In this document: positions 24,836 through 34,642 of the stretch, one piece after another
Numbering within the stretch: the stretch's first letter is position 1
How the letters are laid out: each line of letters opens with the position of its first letter
Position numbers and translations under genes: made by a program
The notes under the pieces: model-generated
Told to the model about the DNA's origin: nothing
Databases searched by the model: none
What the model saw: the letters and a program-made list of their open reading frames with translations, nothing else
Virus record (IMG/VR): IMGVR_UViG_3300044712_000998
Location: 62,001-126,000 of that record
Reading direction: 5' to 3' (one strand)
Source: a virus
DNA length: 64,000 nucleotides

Positions 24836-25791
24836 CACCGCTTCCGGGTACGCCGAGCTGCCTGTGGAGCCACGGCAGCGGTCGCATCGAGCTCGCCCTC
24901 GATCGCCTTGAGCAGTTCCTCCAACGGCTCCTTCAGGGACTTCGCCGCCGCCTTCAGGTTGCTGAGGTGCTCGTTGTACTTGGCCAGGGCGACATCGGAG
25001 TCGAAGCCGATCTGAGCGGCTTCGCGGACCACGATGAAGGCATCAGGGAGCCCAGCGTTGGCCTTGGTGAGCGCCTTCTCGACCGTCGAGATCACCTTGA
25101 GAGGCGACCCCACGGTGCGCTCCCGCTGAGCCACGGCACCCACGGTTCCCGCCTTGGGATCCGCAGCGGGATCCGCCGGAGCATCGGCGGGCTCCTGTGG
25201 CGGAGAACCGGCGACACCGTCTTCGAGGAGGTCCTCGTCCGCGCCGGCGGCGACGGCGACCCGCGGTCCCGGAGCTGCTGGCGCGGCATCCTTGGTGTCC
25301 TTGAACTCCGCCGCAGCGGCGGCTGAGGCCGCTGCGATGCGGCGCTGGTTCACGGCGCCGATCAGGGTGTCGAGATCCCGCGTCGAGATCACGAGGCCAT
25401 CCTTGATCATGCCCTGCTCGACCTCCTCACGGACCTCCTTGGCCAGCGTGAAGATCCGCTTGGCGTGGGACACCGTGAAGCCGACCTGGCTCAGCGCTTC
25501 GAGCTGCTTGAAATCCGGGTAGGCATCGCTGAGGTTCTTGGCCCAGTACAGGAACCGACCGGGATCCCTGACGTCGCCGAGGGAGCCGCGCTCCTGGAGA
25601 TCAGCGGCGAGCTTTTCGATCGTGGCGTCACCATAACGCTTGCTGTCCAGCCCGGCGACGAACTCCGAGACGAGCTCACCGATGGTGTGGTAACGGCGCA
25701 GGTTGCCGGCTTCCGCGGTGCGGTACTGCAACGCGATCTTCTCGACCAAGGCGTCGTAGCGCCTCTGATCGGCTGTGACTTCATTGGGCAT
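24835..25791 (-). CDS. DUF1016-N-like protein, 318 aa
   Basis: The N-terminal 100 residues (AEAGNLRRYHTIGELVSEF, RYGDATIEKLAADLQ, then GRFLYWAKNLSDAYPDF) follow the pattern of the winged-helix N-terminal domain of DUF1016/YhcG proteins. The nuclease half of DUF1016 is absent. A Pro/Ala-rich acidic linker (170-215) separates a helical C-terminal domain with a basic end. DNA binding is the likely role. Confidence 0.5.
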   Translation of the reverse strand: MPNEVTADQRRYDALVEKIALQYRTAEAGNLRRYHTIGELVSEFVAGLDSKRYGDATIEKLAADLQERGSLGDVRDPGRFLYWAKNLSDAYPDFKQLEALSQVGFTVSHAKRIFTLAKEVREEVEQGMIKDGLVISTRDLDTLIGAVNQRRIAAASAAAAAEFKDTKDAAPAAPGPRVAVAAGADEDLLEDGVAGSPPQEPADAPADPAADPKAGTVGAVAQRERTVGSPLKVISTVEKALTKANAGLPDAFIVVREAAQIGFDSDVALAKYNEHLSNLKAAAKSLKEPLEELLKAIEGELDATAAVAPQAARRTRKR

Positions 25792-26284
25792 CGAGATCTC
25801 CTGTGATGCAAGGTCCGTAGCGTTCCGCGAAGAACGCTGAGAACGGGGTGATGTTGAGCTTCAGGGTCCGATAGGCGACATGGATGTGGCCCCGGTCAGG
25901 GAGCGCCACGTTGGTGCACACCTTACGGCCCTTGAAGTGGGCGGTATCGTAGATCAGAAAAGCTGGTGCTGCGGAACCCGGGTCAACCCCAGGCTGCACG
26001 TTGTTGATCCAGAACTGGACCAGCTCGCTCTTCGACGGGGTCTCGATGAGTTCCACCATGGAGACCCGCCGGAAGAACTTCATATACAGCCTGGAGTTCA
26101 TGACCCCGAGGTCATTGAACCAGTCGACATTGAACGGCTCCTCGTAACGCCACTTCCGGACCTGTGCCGGAGTGGCGCCGAGCTGCTGCAACAACATCTT
26201 GAGGGTGGACTCCTCGAAGCGCTCCTCTTTGTCCTCGTCGGACTCCTTGCCGAAGAGGTCGACGAGATCACCAGGCTCCGTCAT
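25781..26284 (-). CDS. Hypothetical protein, 167 aa
   Basis: ATG at 26284, overlapping the stop of the RecA-like gene (ATGA). Acidic N-terminus (KESDEDKEERFEEST), then an alpha/beta domain. Its place immediately downstream of the recombinase suggests a role in DNA metabolism, but no domain is recognised. Confidence 0.6.
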   Translation of the reverse strand: MTEPGDLVDLFGKESDEDKEERFEESTLKMLLQQLGATPAQVRKWRYEEPFNVDWFNDLGVMNSRLYMKFFRRVSMVELIETPSKSELVQFWINNVQPGVDPGSAAPAFLIYDTAHFKGRKVCTNVALPDRGHIHVAYRTLKLNITPFSAFFAERYGPCITGDLDAQ

Positions 26285-27567
26285 TTCTTCGACTTCTTCT
26301 CGACAAGGTCGCCAGCTTCGAAGTCGATCTCGGTATCCTGGACAGACGGGTACGCCGTGATGCCGAGGAAGTCGGCGATGCGCGCCCTGACCTCGGGGTT
26401 GTTCTCGATGGCCTTGCCGAACTCGTGGTAGCTGACCCCTTCGAGCCCGAGCTCCTTGCAGTTCACGACGTCCTTCTTCTCCTCCGAGAACTTCAGAGCA
26501 GCCTTCAGCTTCTCCTTGTCACCCTCGAAGAGCTTCGGCTTAAAGTTCTCGTCGTACTGCATCCGGCACAGCGTGACACCCAGGGCGCCGTACCAGTCGA
26601 ACCACATGACCTGACGATTCTGGCCGGTCTCGGGATCCTTGGTGTACTGCCAGAGCAGATCCACTGGGATCGCTCGCTTCCCGGGCCCCACGCAGGTCCG
26701 TGCCGTGCTGATCCAGATCGTGTGGCCCTCAACGGTGCCCTCGTAGGGCGCCGAGGGATGTGCGGCACGCCGGATCGGCGTCTGGACGCAGCTGACCCGA
26801 AGATGCAGGCTGCAGGCGAACTGTGAGGCCTTGGCCCCCTTCTCCTTGAAGATCGCGTTACCGTAGTTGTCGGTCTCCATGGCCTGCTTCATGTGCTGGA
26901 CCCAGGACACCGTCACCGTGGTCCCCAGCAGGTTCAGCGCTTCGAGGTACTGAGTGACCTGGTTCGCGGCAACCGGGTACCCGCGCTCCTCGGCGTGGCC
27001 CTCCTTACGGATGTTGGCATCGGCACCTTCCGTGCTGCGCCCAGTCAGGGAGTCCACGGTGACCAGGACAGGCATCCGCTTGCCGGGCGGACGCGGGTTC
27101 ACCTTGGTGCGGTTGTGCACGATGGCAGCCGTCGTGAGATCCTGCCATTCCGCGATGGAGGCACAGTTCTTCACGACGCGGGCCCGCTTCTTGGCGATGC
27201 CATTCCACCATGTCAGGGCGTCGATGGTGGTGTTCTTCTCACCCTTATTGAGCTTGTGCTCGGAGTCCCAGTGCAGATGGACCCCGCTGGCATTGATGAA
27301 CCAGTTCCCGATCTCGGTCACCAGTGTCGACTTGAACGACTTCTCCTCGCCGGAGACGCCGATGTAGCGCTGACATGGGATCACTCCGCAGCTCCCGTTG
27401 AGCCACGCGAAGATCAGGTACGGGATCGGGACGCCCCACAACGAGTTCGCCTCGTCACCCTGAAGCCACGCCGTCTCCGACGTAGACTTCTGATTCAGGG
27501 TGCCGACGAGGTCGGCGATGAGATCGTGCGGTTCAGCCGCGGTAGCGGACTTCTTCTCTTTGGCCAT
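26281..27567 (-). CDS. RecA/UvsX-like recombinase
   Basis: 428 aa, ATG at 27567 after CAGGAGGGCCAC. It has a Walker A variant GVSGEEKSFKSTL (70-82), a hydrophobic Walker B (VLVTVDSLTG) followed by a glutamine/asparagine-bearing segment, and a C-terminal lobe ending in Lys. The arrangement fits RecA-fold strand-exchange proteins such as phage UvsX; a RecA-fold ATPase of another type is possible. It begins the replication block, between a putative ssDNA-binding protein gene and small genes. Confidence 0.75.
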   Translation of the reverse strand: MAKEKKSATAAEPHDLIADLVGTLNQKSTSETAWLQGDEANSLWGVPIPYLIFAWLNGSCGVIPCQRYIGVSGEEKSFKSTLVTEIGNWFINASGVHLHWDSEHKLNKGEKNTTIDALTWWNGIAKKRARVVKNCASIAEWQDLTTAAIVHNRTKVNPRPPGKRMPVLVTVDSLTGRSTEGADANIRKEGHAEERGYPVAANQVTQYLEALNLLGTTVTVSWVQHMKQAMETDNYGNAIFKEKGAKASQFACSLHLRVSCVQTPIRRAAHPSAPYEGTVEGHTIWISTARTCVGPGKRAIPVDLLWQYTKDPETGQNRQVMWFDWYGALGVTLCRMQYDENFKPKLFEGDKEKLKAALKFSEEKKDVVNCKELGLEGVSYHEFGKAIENNPEVRARIADFLGITAYPSVQDTEIDFEAGDLVEKKSKK

Positions 27568-27600
27568 GTGGCCCTCCTGGATCGAATAGGTGAAATGCGG

Positions 27601-27621
27601 GTGCGCGGGGTTACCGCGCAC
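27601..27621. terminator. GC-rich hairpin between recombinase and next gene
   Basis: GTGCGCGG pairs with CCGCGCAC around a short loop in the 73-base gap. On the plus strand it is followed by CGTCGCTTTTCTTT, on the minus by CGCATTTCACC, so it looks more like an intrinsic terminator on the plus strand than on the coding strand. Confidence 0.4.
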
Positions 27622-27640
27622 CGTCGCTTTTCTTTACCTA

Positions 27641-28780
27641 TCAGACGTCGCCACCGAGCACGCTCTCGTAGTGCGCAGCCAGGGCCGCGGGATCCGTGGG
27701 CAGCTTGGTGCCGTTGCCAGCCTTGTTGGCGTCCGAGGGCGCCTTCTCGGTCGCCGGAACCTGGATCTCCTCGGGGCCCTCGCCTTCGTCGTCGATGGTC
27801 TGCGGGGGACCGTCGATGTCGATCTGGAGCTCCTTGACGGCGCCCTTCGGCGTGGTCGACGCCGGGGTGGTGACCGTCGTGGTCCTTCCCGAGGACTCCT
27901 TGGCTGCCGTCGTGGTGACTTTGGTCTCCGCGACGAACTCCTCACCGAGGACGCGGGCGACCTCGCGCTTCGAGAACGCCTGCTCGACGATGTCGCGCCC
28001 GAACGCGGCCAGGAGCGCCTTGAGATGATCGTCGTACTTGTGGAACCGCAGGGCCTTCTCCCAGGGCACCCAGAGCTTCTGGCAGGTCTTCACGTTCAGC
28101 GGGATCCGCTCGCCCAGCGTGGCGTTGAAGAACTTCATGTCGGAGCCGCGCTGCTTCTCGGGCTCCAGGATGATCTGGCAGCCGGTCTCCGGGGAGAACA
28201 CGTCGATGCCCTTGGAGTGGGCCTCCTTGAAGAGCTCGTTGAGCGCCTCGGCCGCCGTGGACGTCAGGAAGAGGACCTGGCGACTCGCCGGCTTCTCGAG
28301 CTCTTTGTCATTGAGCCTGAAGACGACGCACTGGATCATCGTCATCGTGCTGACCTGTCGCAGCGGGGCCTTCATGCCGCCCGCGAAGAGCTCCTCGATG
28401 CGATCCTTCATCGGATCGCCCTTCTCGAAGTCCTTGCGGTTCAGCTTGCCCTTGAGCCTGATGTAGAGCCCTGGGAAGGGCATCTCGGCCTCGGCGGCAT
28501 CGGGCCGATCGCTCGGCTTGGCGAGACCGCTGAACCGGCTGTCGAGCCCGGAGTTGATGACGACCTGTTCGATGCGGATCGCGGAGTAGTCCGGGCCCGC
28601 CGGGGTGTCGCCGAGGATCATGGGACGGATGGTGCCGTCCGCGGAGACCTCCGGGATCGGCCGGAAGATCGTGATGCCCTTCTCCGTCGAAGGCCTCACG
28701 GCCTGCAGGAGGTTGGGGTCCAGTACGGACTGGTGGAAGTTCTTCTTCTCGTGTTTACCGACAGCGCCGAGTACGGCCAT
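27641..28780 (-). CDS. Possible ssDNA-binding protein, 379 aa
   Basis: ATG at 28780 with AGAAAGGGAACCAC upstream. The N-terminal 260 residues are a mixed alpha/beta domain; the rest is a Thr/Ser/Lys-rich linker and an acidic stretch (DDEGEGPEE), like the tail of phage and bacterial SSBs. It lies between the RecA-like gene and the DNA polymerase. The SSB call rests on position and tail only; there is no recognised OB motif. Confidence 0.45.
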   Translation of the reverse strand: MAVLGAVGKHEKKNFHQSVLDPNLLQAVRPSTEKGITIFRPIPEVSADGTIRPMILGDTPAGPDYSAIRIEQVVINSGLDSRFSGLAKPSDRPDAAEAEMPFPGLYIRLKGKLNRKDFEKGDPMKDRIEELFAGGMKAPLRQVSTMTMIQCVVFRLNDKELEKPASRQVLFLTSTAAEALNELFKEAHSKGIDVFSPETGCQIILEPEKQRGSDMKFFNATLGERIPLNVKTCQKLWVPWEKALRFHKYDDHLKALLAAFGRDIVEQAFSKREVARVLGEEFVAETKVTTTAAKESSGRTTTVTTPASTTPKGAVKELQIDIDGPPQTIDDEGEGPEEIQVPATEKAPSDANKAGNGTKLPTDPAALAAHYESVLGGDV

Positions 28781-28858
28781 GTGGTTCCCTTTCTAAGGGT
28801 TGGGTTGCGACTTGGGAGCAGAGCGAGCGTACGGAATATCGTGTCACGTCCAGTGGGT

Positions 28859-31800
28859 TCATGCAGCGGCCCGGAGCTTCTCGACTAGCTTCTTGAGGGC
28901 GCCAGGCTTACGCGGGTTGGCGCCCTTGTCTCCCCAACTGTGCGGGAGAACTTCGATGTCGATACCGAGACTGTGTGTGGTCCCCGGGATCGGGTTGTCC
29001 TTCGACATGCAGAGATCGAGCAGGTTGATGGCCTTGGCGACGTGCTCCAACTTGACCTCACAGATGAACGCGTCGTGGACCGGCAACAGGATCCGCATGT
29101 CCAGCGTGCCGGGCGGCAGCGTCTTCAGAATCCGCCTCATCTTGTAGCCAGCTCTGGCGAGCAGATCGGCGACGCAGCCCTGAATCGGGCTGTTCTTGGC
29201 CTCACGACGGATCGCGGCCTTCTCGAAGTCACCCATCTGGTTGGCGCCCTGGAAGTACCGCCGACGACCGAACGCGTTGGCGATGTACTCGTTCCTGATG
29301 GCGTCCTCGCTGTTGTCGACCAGCCAACGCCACGCCACTGGAAAGCCCTTGGCGAGGCTATCGATGATACGCTGGGTGTCCTGTACGGTCACCGGCGTCT
29401 TGACGACCTTGTTGATCTCGCGCATCAGGGCAGCGGCACCGCGCCCATACATGACCCCGAAGTTCACCGATTTCGCAGCGACACGCAGGGCTCCATGCCT
29501 GTGCTTGATGAGTTCACACCAGTTGTCGTAGGCGGTGCGGTCACCGGCGTTGAGCGTCGCGATGCAGCCAGGCAGCTCGGCTGCCTCGGGAAGATTGAAC
29601 GCCGTAGCGGCGACCTCGGAGTGCAGGTCTCGCCCGGTATCGACAACCTGGATCAGCTTGGCGTCGCCTGAGCAGTACGCCCAGACGAAGAGTTCCGCGG
29701 TCTTGAAGTCAGCTTCGATGAGGACATAGCCTGGCCTCGCGATGAAGCACTTCGCGAACTTGGGAACCGCGATGCGATCCTTCAACTCGATGCGATCGGC
29801 GCCGGAGTACGGCTCCTTGCCCTTCTTCCAGGCACCGGAGTCATCCTTTTCGCCATCGAAAGTGCGCTTCTCGTACTGCTCGACGGTGATGCCGAACTGG
29901 TAGTCGACCAGAGCTGCGAACGCAGCGGCTTCCTGCTTCTTCGGCTTGGTCTGCAGGTTCGCCTTGTACGAGGAGTACCGTCCGGTCTCGGTGAGCTGGT
30001 TGAGATGCGTCCGGACCCTACCGTCACGCCAGATGTTGCAGTGGAACCCGTCGCCGTCCTCGGGAACCCCGAACTCGTTGAGCTCCTGCGGCCTCAGGTA
30101 ACTGTTCAAGAACTTGCCGACCACAGAGAGATGCTTGAGGAGCCTGAGCTCCTGCATCCCGGGATTCTGATGGTACAGGAGATCCAGGATGGCTGCCTTG
30201 GTCGACGGGGCATGCAGGTCGGTCTCGCCGGCCTCCTCGATGAGCTCCCACGGCTTCGGGTACTTCTCCGTATTGTACAGCGGCTTGAGGTGGAGCCCGC
30301 GGACCCCCTTGGGCAGGAGATGCTCGGTGCCGTCGTCCCACTTGTGGAGCTTCTTACCGCGGTACGGGTAGTCACTGAACAGCAGCGCCACCATCTGGTC
30401 CGACGATCCCGGATTGAAGTCCGGCCAGTTGATCATGCCGCGCAGCCGGCTCAGGAGCTCGTTGTAGACGGGCTCGTAGGCATCGTGCATCTCGGCACGC
30501 ACGGCTTCGTCGACGAGGAGCCCTTCCCGCTCGACATCGAGCAAGTGCAGACTGGTCGGGGCGACGTGGCTCCAGTACAGCTCCAGCAGCCCGGGGTGAT
30601 CCTCGAAGTCGGCGAGCACCTTGGGGACCACCTGCCAGGTCGCATCGGCGTCCTGGAGAGCGTACGGCGTAATGATCGGCAGCGGGATATCACGGTACCC
30701 ATGCTTGAGCCGCTTCTGGCGCTGGTTCGCGCTGAGCCATTCCTCGAGCTCCATCCAGAAAGCCCCGAACTCCGGGAGATACTTCCTGACGACGTGATCA
30801 AGACCTTGGTCCTCATCCCCGTAACGGAGATGGTGCAGCAGCATGGTGTCGTAGCTGTCCTCGATACGCTCATCGATCGGGTACCCGTTACGGGCGAACT
30901 GCTCGACGTCGACGCGGAGATGGTGTGCAGCCAGCTTCCACTTCTTGTCCAACAGCAACGCCTGGACCGTGGACCAGATCGTATGGAGGTCCTCGGGGCT
31001 GTGCATGGGAAGCCCGCAGTCAGGCTCCGGCACGATGAACTTCGTCCTGACCTTCCTGGTCCCGTCCTTCTTCGCCTTTCCGAATGGCTCCGTGACCCAG
31101 AACGAGTCCCGCTGGTGCTGCTTCCGGAGCTGGATGAACGCCGCCTTCCCTGGCCCCCAGGCCAGCTGAATCGAGAGCGTGTAGTTGTACTCCTCCCTGG
31201 CGACGTCATTGCCGAACTCGGTATCGAAGGCGATGTAGGGTGGCGCCGCGGCACGGATCTCATCGCACAGCGCGACGACTTCGGCAGCCGTCTTGCAGAT
31301 CCGGTAATCCGTGATGCGCCGCTTCACAGAGTGAACACGGTTCGCGATCTCCATGGCCCGACGCATCTCAGCCCTGAACACCTCGATGTTGGCGTACCCA
31401 CCGAGGAAGGCGAGGTGGCTCACCGTCGGGATCACTGGGATCTCGCGGCCATTTACGTTGTAGGTCAACACGTTGCCGCGCACGGTGTCCAGCTTGGCGT
31501 CCTTGCCGTACAGCGCCTTCACGGCGTCGGCACCACAGGCGATGATGACGTCCGGGTTGACGTGCTGGATGTCGGCCTGGAGGAACGGCAGCCCAGCCCT
31601 TTTGTGCTTCGGGGCGTACTGCCTGACGGTGCGGGGAAGCCCGAACCTGGTCACGTAGGTTGCCACGCAGGCCGTCAGCGGAATCCCGACACTCCTGAGC
31701 TCGTCGCGCATCAAGCCGCCGCCATCGGACAACGGGTGCAGAGCCCGTTTCCGCTGGATGTCGAGCTGATTCGGGGCGCCCAGGATGATGAGGTACTGCG

Positions 31801-32047
31801 CGGGGCGCCAGCCGAGCCTTTGACGCTCCTGCACGCGCCGGTCCTCCGGCAACATGGCCTCCTTGGCTTCGTCACCAAGCCAGCAGGCCGGCATGTGCCA
31901 GGAGGCCCCGGCATCGATCTCGGGAAGCACGAGACCGCCACAGCAGACCTGCTCGATGAACTGGCCGTCGTCGAGCTCCGGATAGTTGTCGTTCCGGTAC
32001 TCGACGTGCTCAGGGGCCAGAGCTGCGTTGTCTACCTGCTTAGGCAT
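28859..32047 (-). CDS. DNA polymerase A with N-terminal UDG-like domain
   Basis: 1062 aa. Residues about 75-245 look like a uracil-DNA glycosylase superfamily domain (YLIILGAP, then HPLSDGGGLMRDEL, DVIIACGADAVKAL, PVIPTVSHLAFLGG). Next is a DEDD 3'-5' exonuclease (IAFDTEFGND, AHHLRVDVEQFA, YDTMLLHHLRYGDEDQGLDH). The family A polymerase follows: TETGRYSS, VLIEADFKTAELFV, RVAAKSVNFGVMYGRGAAAL and the palm LLPVHDAFICEV. This layout is known from SPO1-like phages. It is the replicative polymerase. The glycosylase may act on uracil in DNA or be a structural remnant. Confidence 0.9.
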   Translation of the reverse strand: MPKQVDNAALAPEHVEYRNDNYPELDDGQFIEQVCCGGLVLPEIDAGASWHMPACWLGDEAKEAMLPEDRRVQERQRLGWRPAQYLIILGAPNQLDIQRKRALHPLSDGGGLMRDELRSVGIPLTACVATYVTRFGLPRTVRQYAPKHKRAGLPFLQADIQHVNPDVIIACGADAVKALYGKDAKLDTVRGNVLTYNVNGREIPVIPTVSHLAFLGGYANIEVFRAEMRRAMEIANRVHSVKRRITDYRICKTAAEVVALCDEIRAAAPPYIAFDTEFGNDVAREEYNYTLSIQLAWGPGKAAFIQLRKQHQRDSFWVTEPFGKAKKDGTRKVRTKFIVPEPDCGLPMHSPEDLHTIWSTVQALLLDKKWKLAAHHLRVDVEQFARNGYPIDERIEDSYDTMLLHHLRYGDEDQGLDHVVRKYLPEFGAFWMELEEWLSANQRQKRLKHGYRDIPLPIITPYALQDADATWQVVPKVLADFEDHPGLLELYWSHVAPTSLHLLDVEREGLLVDEAVRAEMHDAYEPVYNELLSRLRGMINWPDFNPGSSDQMVALLFSDYPYRGKKLHKWDDGTEHLLPKGVRGLHLKPLYNTEKYPKPWELIEEAGETDLHAPSTKAAILDLLYHQNPGMQELRLLKHLSVVGKFLNSYLRPQELNEFGVPEDGDGFHCNIWRDGRVRTHLNQLTETGRYSSYKANLQTKPKKQEAAAFAALVDYQFGITVEQYEKRTFDGEKDDSGAWKKGKEPYSGADRIELKDRIAVPKFAKCFIARPGYVLIEADFKTAELFVWAYCSGDAKLIQVVDTGRDLHSEVAATAFNLPEAAELPGCIATLNAGDRTAYDNWCELIKHRHGALRVAAKSVNFGVMYGRGAAALMREINKVVKTPVTVQDTQRIIDSLAKGFPVAWRWLVDNSEDAIRNEYIANAFGRRRYFQGANQMGDFEKAAIRREAKNSPIQGCVADLLARAGYKMRRILKTLPPGTLDMRILLPVHDAFICEVKLEHVAKAINLLDLCMSKDNPIPGTTHSLGIDIEVLPHSWGDKGANPRKPGALKKLVEKLRAAA

Positions 32048-33134
32048 GATCTGCCGCGTCGATGAGCTTGTGCATCACCGCGAATCCAAGATCCGCGGCG
32101 TCAGGCACCTTGGTCTTAGTTCCGTTGTTATTCACGGTGGCAGCCTCCAGGACTTCTTTGGGCCACGCAATCATGCGGACCCGTGGGACGTGCTTGACGA
32201 GTAAATCGCGGAGCTCGTAGGCGAAGATACGCCCACGACCACCCTTACGATTATCAGGAACGAAGGTGTCAGGATCCGTAGCTATGATCGCTGACTTCCA
32301 CCGCTTCCCGAACTCCTCGGCACGTATCGTGTTGAGCTCCTTACCGAATATCGCGACGCCACGGGGACCCGAACAGATCGCGTTGGTGATCCCCTCTGAG
32401 ATCACCGGGGTCTCATGCGGTGCAACGCGATCACCGTTGTAAAACGTCTTCAGGAACCCGGGCGGCAGAAGCCATCTGGGCTCCACGGTTGCGTCGATGG
32501 CGCGACCCTGCCAACCAACCAGGGCGCCATCGTTGTAGATCGGGAACACGACTCGACCACGCACCAATGGGTACAAGTCATCCAGCATCTCAGCGAACGC
32601 GGCGCCGTACTGGGTTCCGAGGTACTGAGCGATGACATCAGACCCGGCCTTACCGAAGGCGGGGTAGTTCTTGCACAGGAACTGGAGCGCTGGGTGGTCC
32701 TTGCGGAGCTCGTGCAGCGGGACCAAGCCTTTCGGCAGCCTGATCGCGACGCGCTTCCTGGGGCCAGCGGAACCGCGCTTCTTGGCCTTGTCGACTTCCT
32801 CCTGCAGGAGCCCGAGCTCAGCAGCATGGAGATCCTGCAGGAGATCGTTATAGAACTCTGGTGCGGTGACCTTGCAGTCCTCGTTGTAGCAGTGCGCCAG
32901 CTCTGATCTCCGTCGCCCCGAGAGCGGCGGCTTGGTGAGCCAGAGATAACTGATCGAGAGCCGGTAGCGGTCATCGCCGCAGAGCGGGCAGCACACCATG
33001 TAGTGTTCGCCTCGCTCCTTGACGACAGGCCTCCGACCGGGGGCGCGATCTTCGACGCGCTTGATGCCCTCGCTCGTCACCCTGACGTCCCCGAAGTTCT
33101 TCGCGAGAACCGCGAACAGCTGGGGATTCAGCAT
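32040..33134 (-). CDS. DNA primase (DnaG-like)
   Basis: 364 aa, overlapping the polymerase start by eight bases. The N-terminal zinc finger uses CCPLCGDDRYRLSI and CYNEDC (residues ~48-90). A TOPRIM domain follows with PVISEGITNAIC near 245 and IIATDPDTFVPDN. Primases make RNA primers for lagging-strand synthesis; the helicase gene is immediately upstream. Confidence 0.88.
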   Translation of the reverse strand: MLNPQLFAVLAKNFGDVRVTSEGIKRVEDRAPGRRPVVKERGEHYMVCCPLCGDDRYRLSISYLWLTKPPLSGRRRSELAHCYNEDCKVTAPEFYNDLLQDLHAAELGLLQEEVDKAKKRGSAGPRKRVAIRLPKGLVPLHELRKDHPALQFLCKNYPAFGKAGSDVIAQYLGTQYGAAFAEMLDDLYPLVRGRVVFPIYNDGALVGWQGRAIDATVEPRWLLPPGFLKTFYNGDRVAPHETPVISEGITNAICSGPRGVAIFGKELNTIRAEEFGKRWKSAIIATDPDTFVPDNRKGGRGRIFAYELRDLLVKHVPRVRMIAWPKEVLEAATVNNNGTKTKVPDAADLGFAVMHKLIDAADHA

Positions 33135-34642
33135 TATTCTACTTTATCCTCGACTTTCTTACGGGTTTCACTGGGAACTTTGGTGGAGTTATCCTTGCTA
33201 TCCTTGCCGACGAACCGCTTGCCGCGGACGTCGAACTTGTCGGTGATGTCGTAAAACGTGGCGAGTTCGCCACGGAGATGCACCACGGAGCGGTCACCTC
33301 TGGCATCGTCACGGCTCTTGGCCACCGTGAACGTGGAGTACTTGAACCTGGTATCCTGGGGCCCAACGACGAAGCAGTACTTCGCGGGCTCCGTGAAACC
33401 CTTGCAGTCCGCGGCGCAGTACTGGTCATGCAACTGGAAGGGCCCCTTCGAAGCGATGGTCGGAGCCATCTGCTGGCTCACCGCAACAATGATGTCGCGG
33501 CGATAAGCGATGTTGCTGAGCGTGTAGCTCAACGTCTTGAGCTCCTGCTCCTTGGTGCGTCCGGAAAGCGACGCGATCTTGTCCGCGATGATGCCAGCCC
33601 AATCCACGTAGACATACTTCGGCATCATGCCGCGCGACTTCAGGTTCTCGATTTCACCTTCGATGACCTCCAGCGGGTTGGCGTCGACGTTCTTCTGAAC
33701 CAGGTCGAGGACGTGGAAGTACTTGTTCAGACGGTTCAGCTTCTGTGCCACCAACTGGCGGTCCATGTTGAGCCCGCTGATCGCGTGCTCCAGCTTTTCA
33801 GCGAACTTCCGGACCGGGGCGTCACGGATCAGGGTGTAGTCGATGCCCAGAGCGCAGCCGATCAGCTTGCTGCGCACGGACAGCGAGAACCCTTCCTCGG
33901 CGAGCACCAAGAGGACGTGCTGCTCGGACAACGACTGGCAGACACCCAGCTGGATCCCCAGCGTGGTCTTACCGCAGGACTGCGGAGCCAGGATGGCCAT
34001 CAGGGAGCCCACCACGGGTCCCATGCCACCACCGAACCGGCTATCGAACCACGGAATATGGGTACTTACCCGGGCCCCGTTATCATCCAGCTCGGCCCCA
34101 ACGATCCCATTAAAAGAAAGGCCGCCATTCATGGCGGCCTGCTTGGTTTCGATATCGGCGAGCTTCTGCCTGAACTGGGCGATCCCACCGGTCTCCTGGA
34201 ACTCAGCGATCTCGGCTCCAATGGCTTCCGAGAACACGCAGGTGTCTGCGACCTGCTGGATCAGCTTGCGGGCCAACGGCTCGCTCTTCTCGGTCACCTG
34301 TCCGCAGAGGACCAGGAACTGCTGGACCTCGTCGACGACGAGCTTCCGTTTTTCAGGGTCCCGGAAATACCGGTCCACATGGATCCTGACCTCAGCCAGG
34401 ATCACGGCTCCATCGGGGACCACCTTATGCTCGGTGTAGTACCGCTTGATGGTGTCGAACAGCAGGGACTGCGTGACGGTCCCTCCGATCCGCTTGTCTA
34501 TGAAGTGATGTCCTTCGAGGTGCTGGACAGCGAGATGCAGGAGCGTCGGGCTCCGCATCAACTGCCCCAGCAGGATGTCGTAGTGCTCCTTCCTGTACGT
34601 CTGTTTCGGAATGGCCTTGGTCTCGTCATCGTCATTTCGCAT
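33134..34642 (-). CDS. DnaB-like replicative helicase
   Basis: 502 aa from the ATG at 34642. The N-terminal helical domain starts near residue 15. The RecA-like motor domain has MAILAPQSCGKTTLGI (Walker A), VLLVLAEEG, and KYVYVDWAGIIADKI (Walker B), followed by the family's QQMAPTIASKG-type segment. It unwinds DNA at the fork with the primase encoded next to it. The primase ATG overlaps its TAA. Confidence 0.85.
   Translation of the reverse strand: MRNDDDETKAIPKQTYRKEHYDILLGQLMRSPTLLHLAVQHLEGHHFIDKRIGGTVTQSLLFDTIKRYYTEHKVVPDGAVILAEVRIHVDRYFRDPEKRKLVVDEVQQFLVLCGQVTEKSEPLARKLIQQVADTCVFSEAIGAEIAEFQETGGIAQFRQKLADIETKQAAMNGGLSFNGIVGAELDDNGARVSTHIPWFDSRFGGGMGPVVGSLMAILAPQSCGKTTLGIQLGVCQSLSEQHVLLVLAEEGFSLSVRSKLIGCALGIDYTLIRDAPVRKFAEKLEHAISGLNMDRQLVAQKLNRLNKYFHVLDLVQKNVDANPLEVIEGEIENLKSRGMMPKYVYVDWAGIIADKIASLSGRTKEQELKTLSYTLSNIAYRRDIIVAVSQQMAPTIASKGPFQLHDQYCAADCKGFTEPAKYCFVVGPQDTRFKYSTFTVAKSRDDARGDRSVVHLRGELATFYDITDKFDVRGKRFVGKDSKDNSTKVPSETRKKVEDKVE

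Noticed and set aside
30005-32065. 686-residue plus-strand open frame
   Set aside because: It is antisense to the DNA polymerase, lacks a ribosome binding site and has no protein-like motifs; GC-rich third positions commonly create such shadows.
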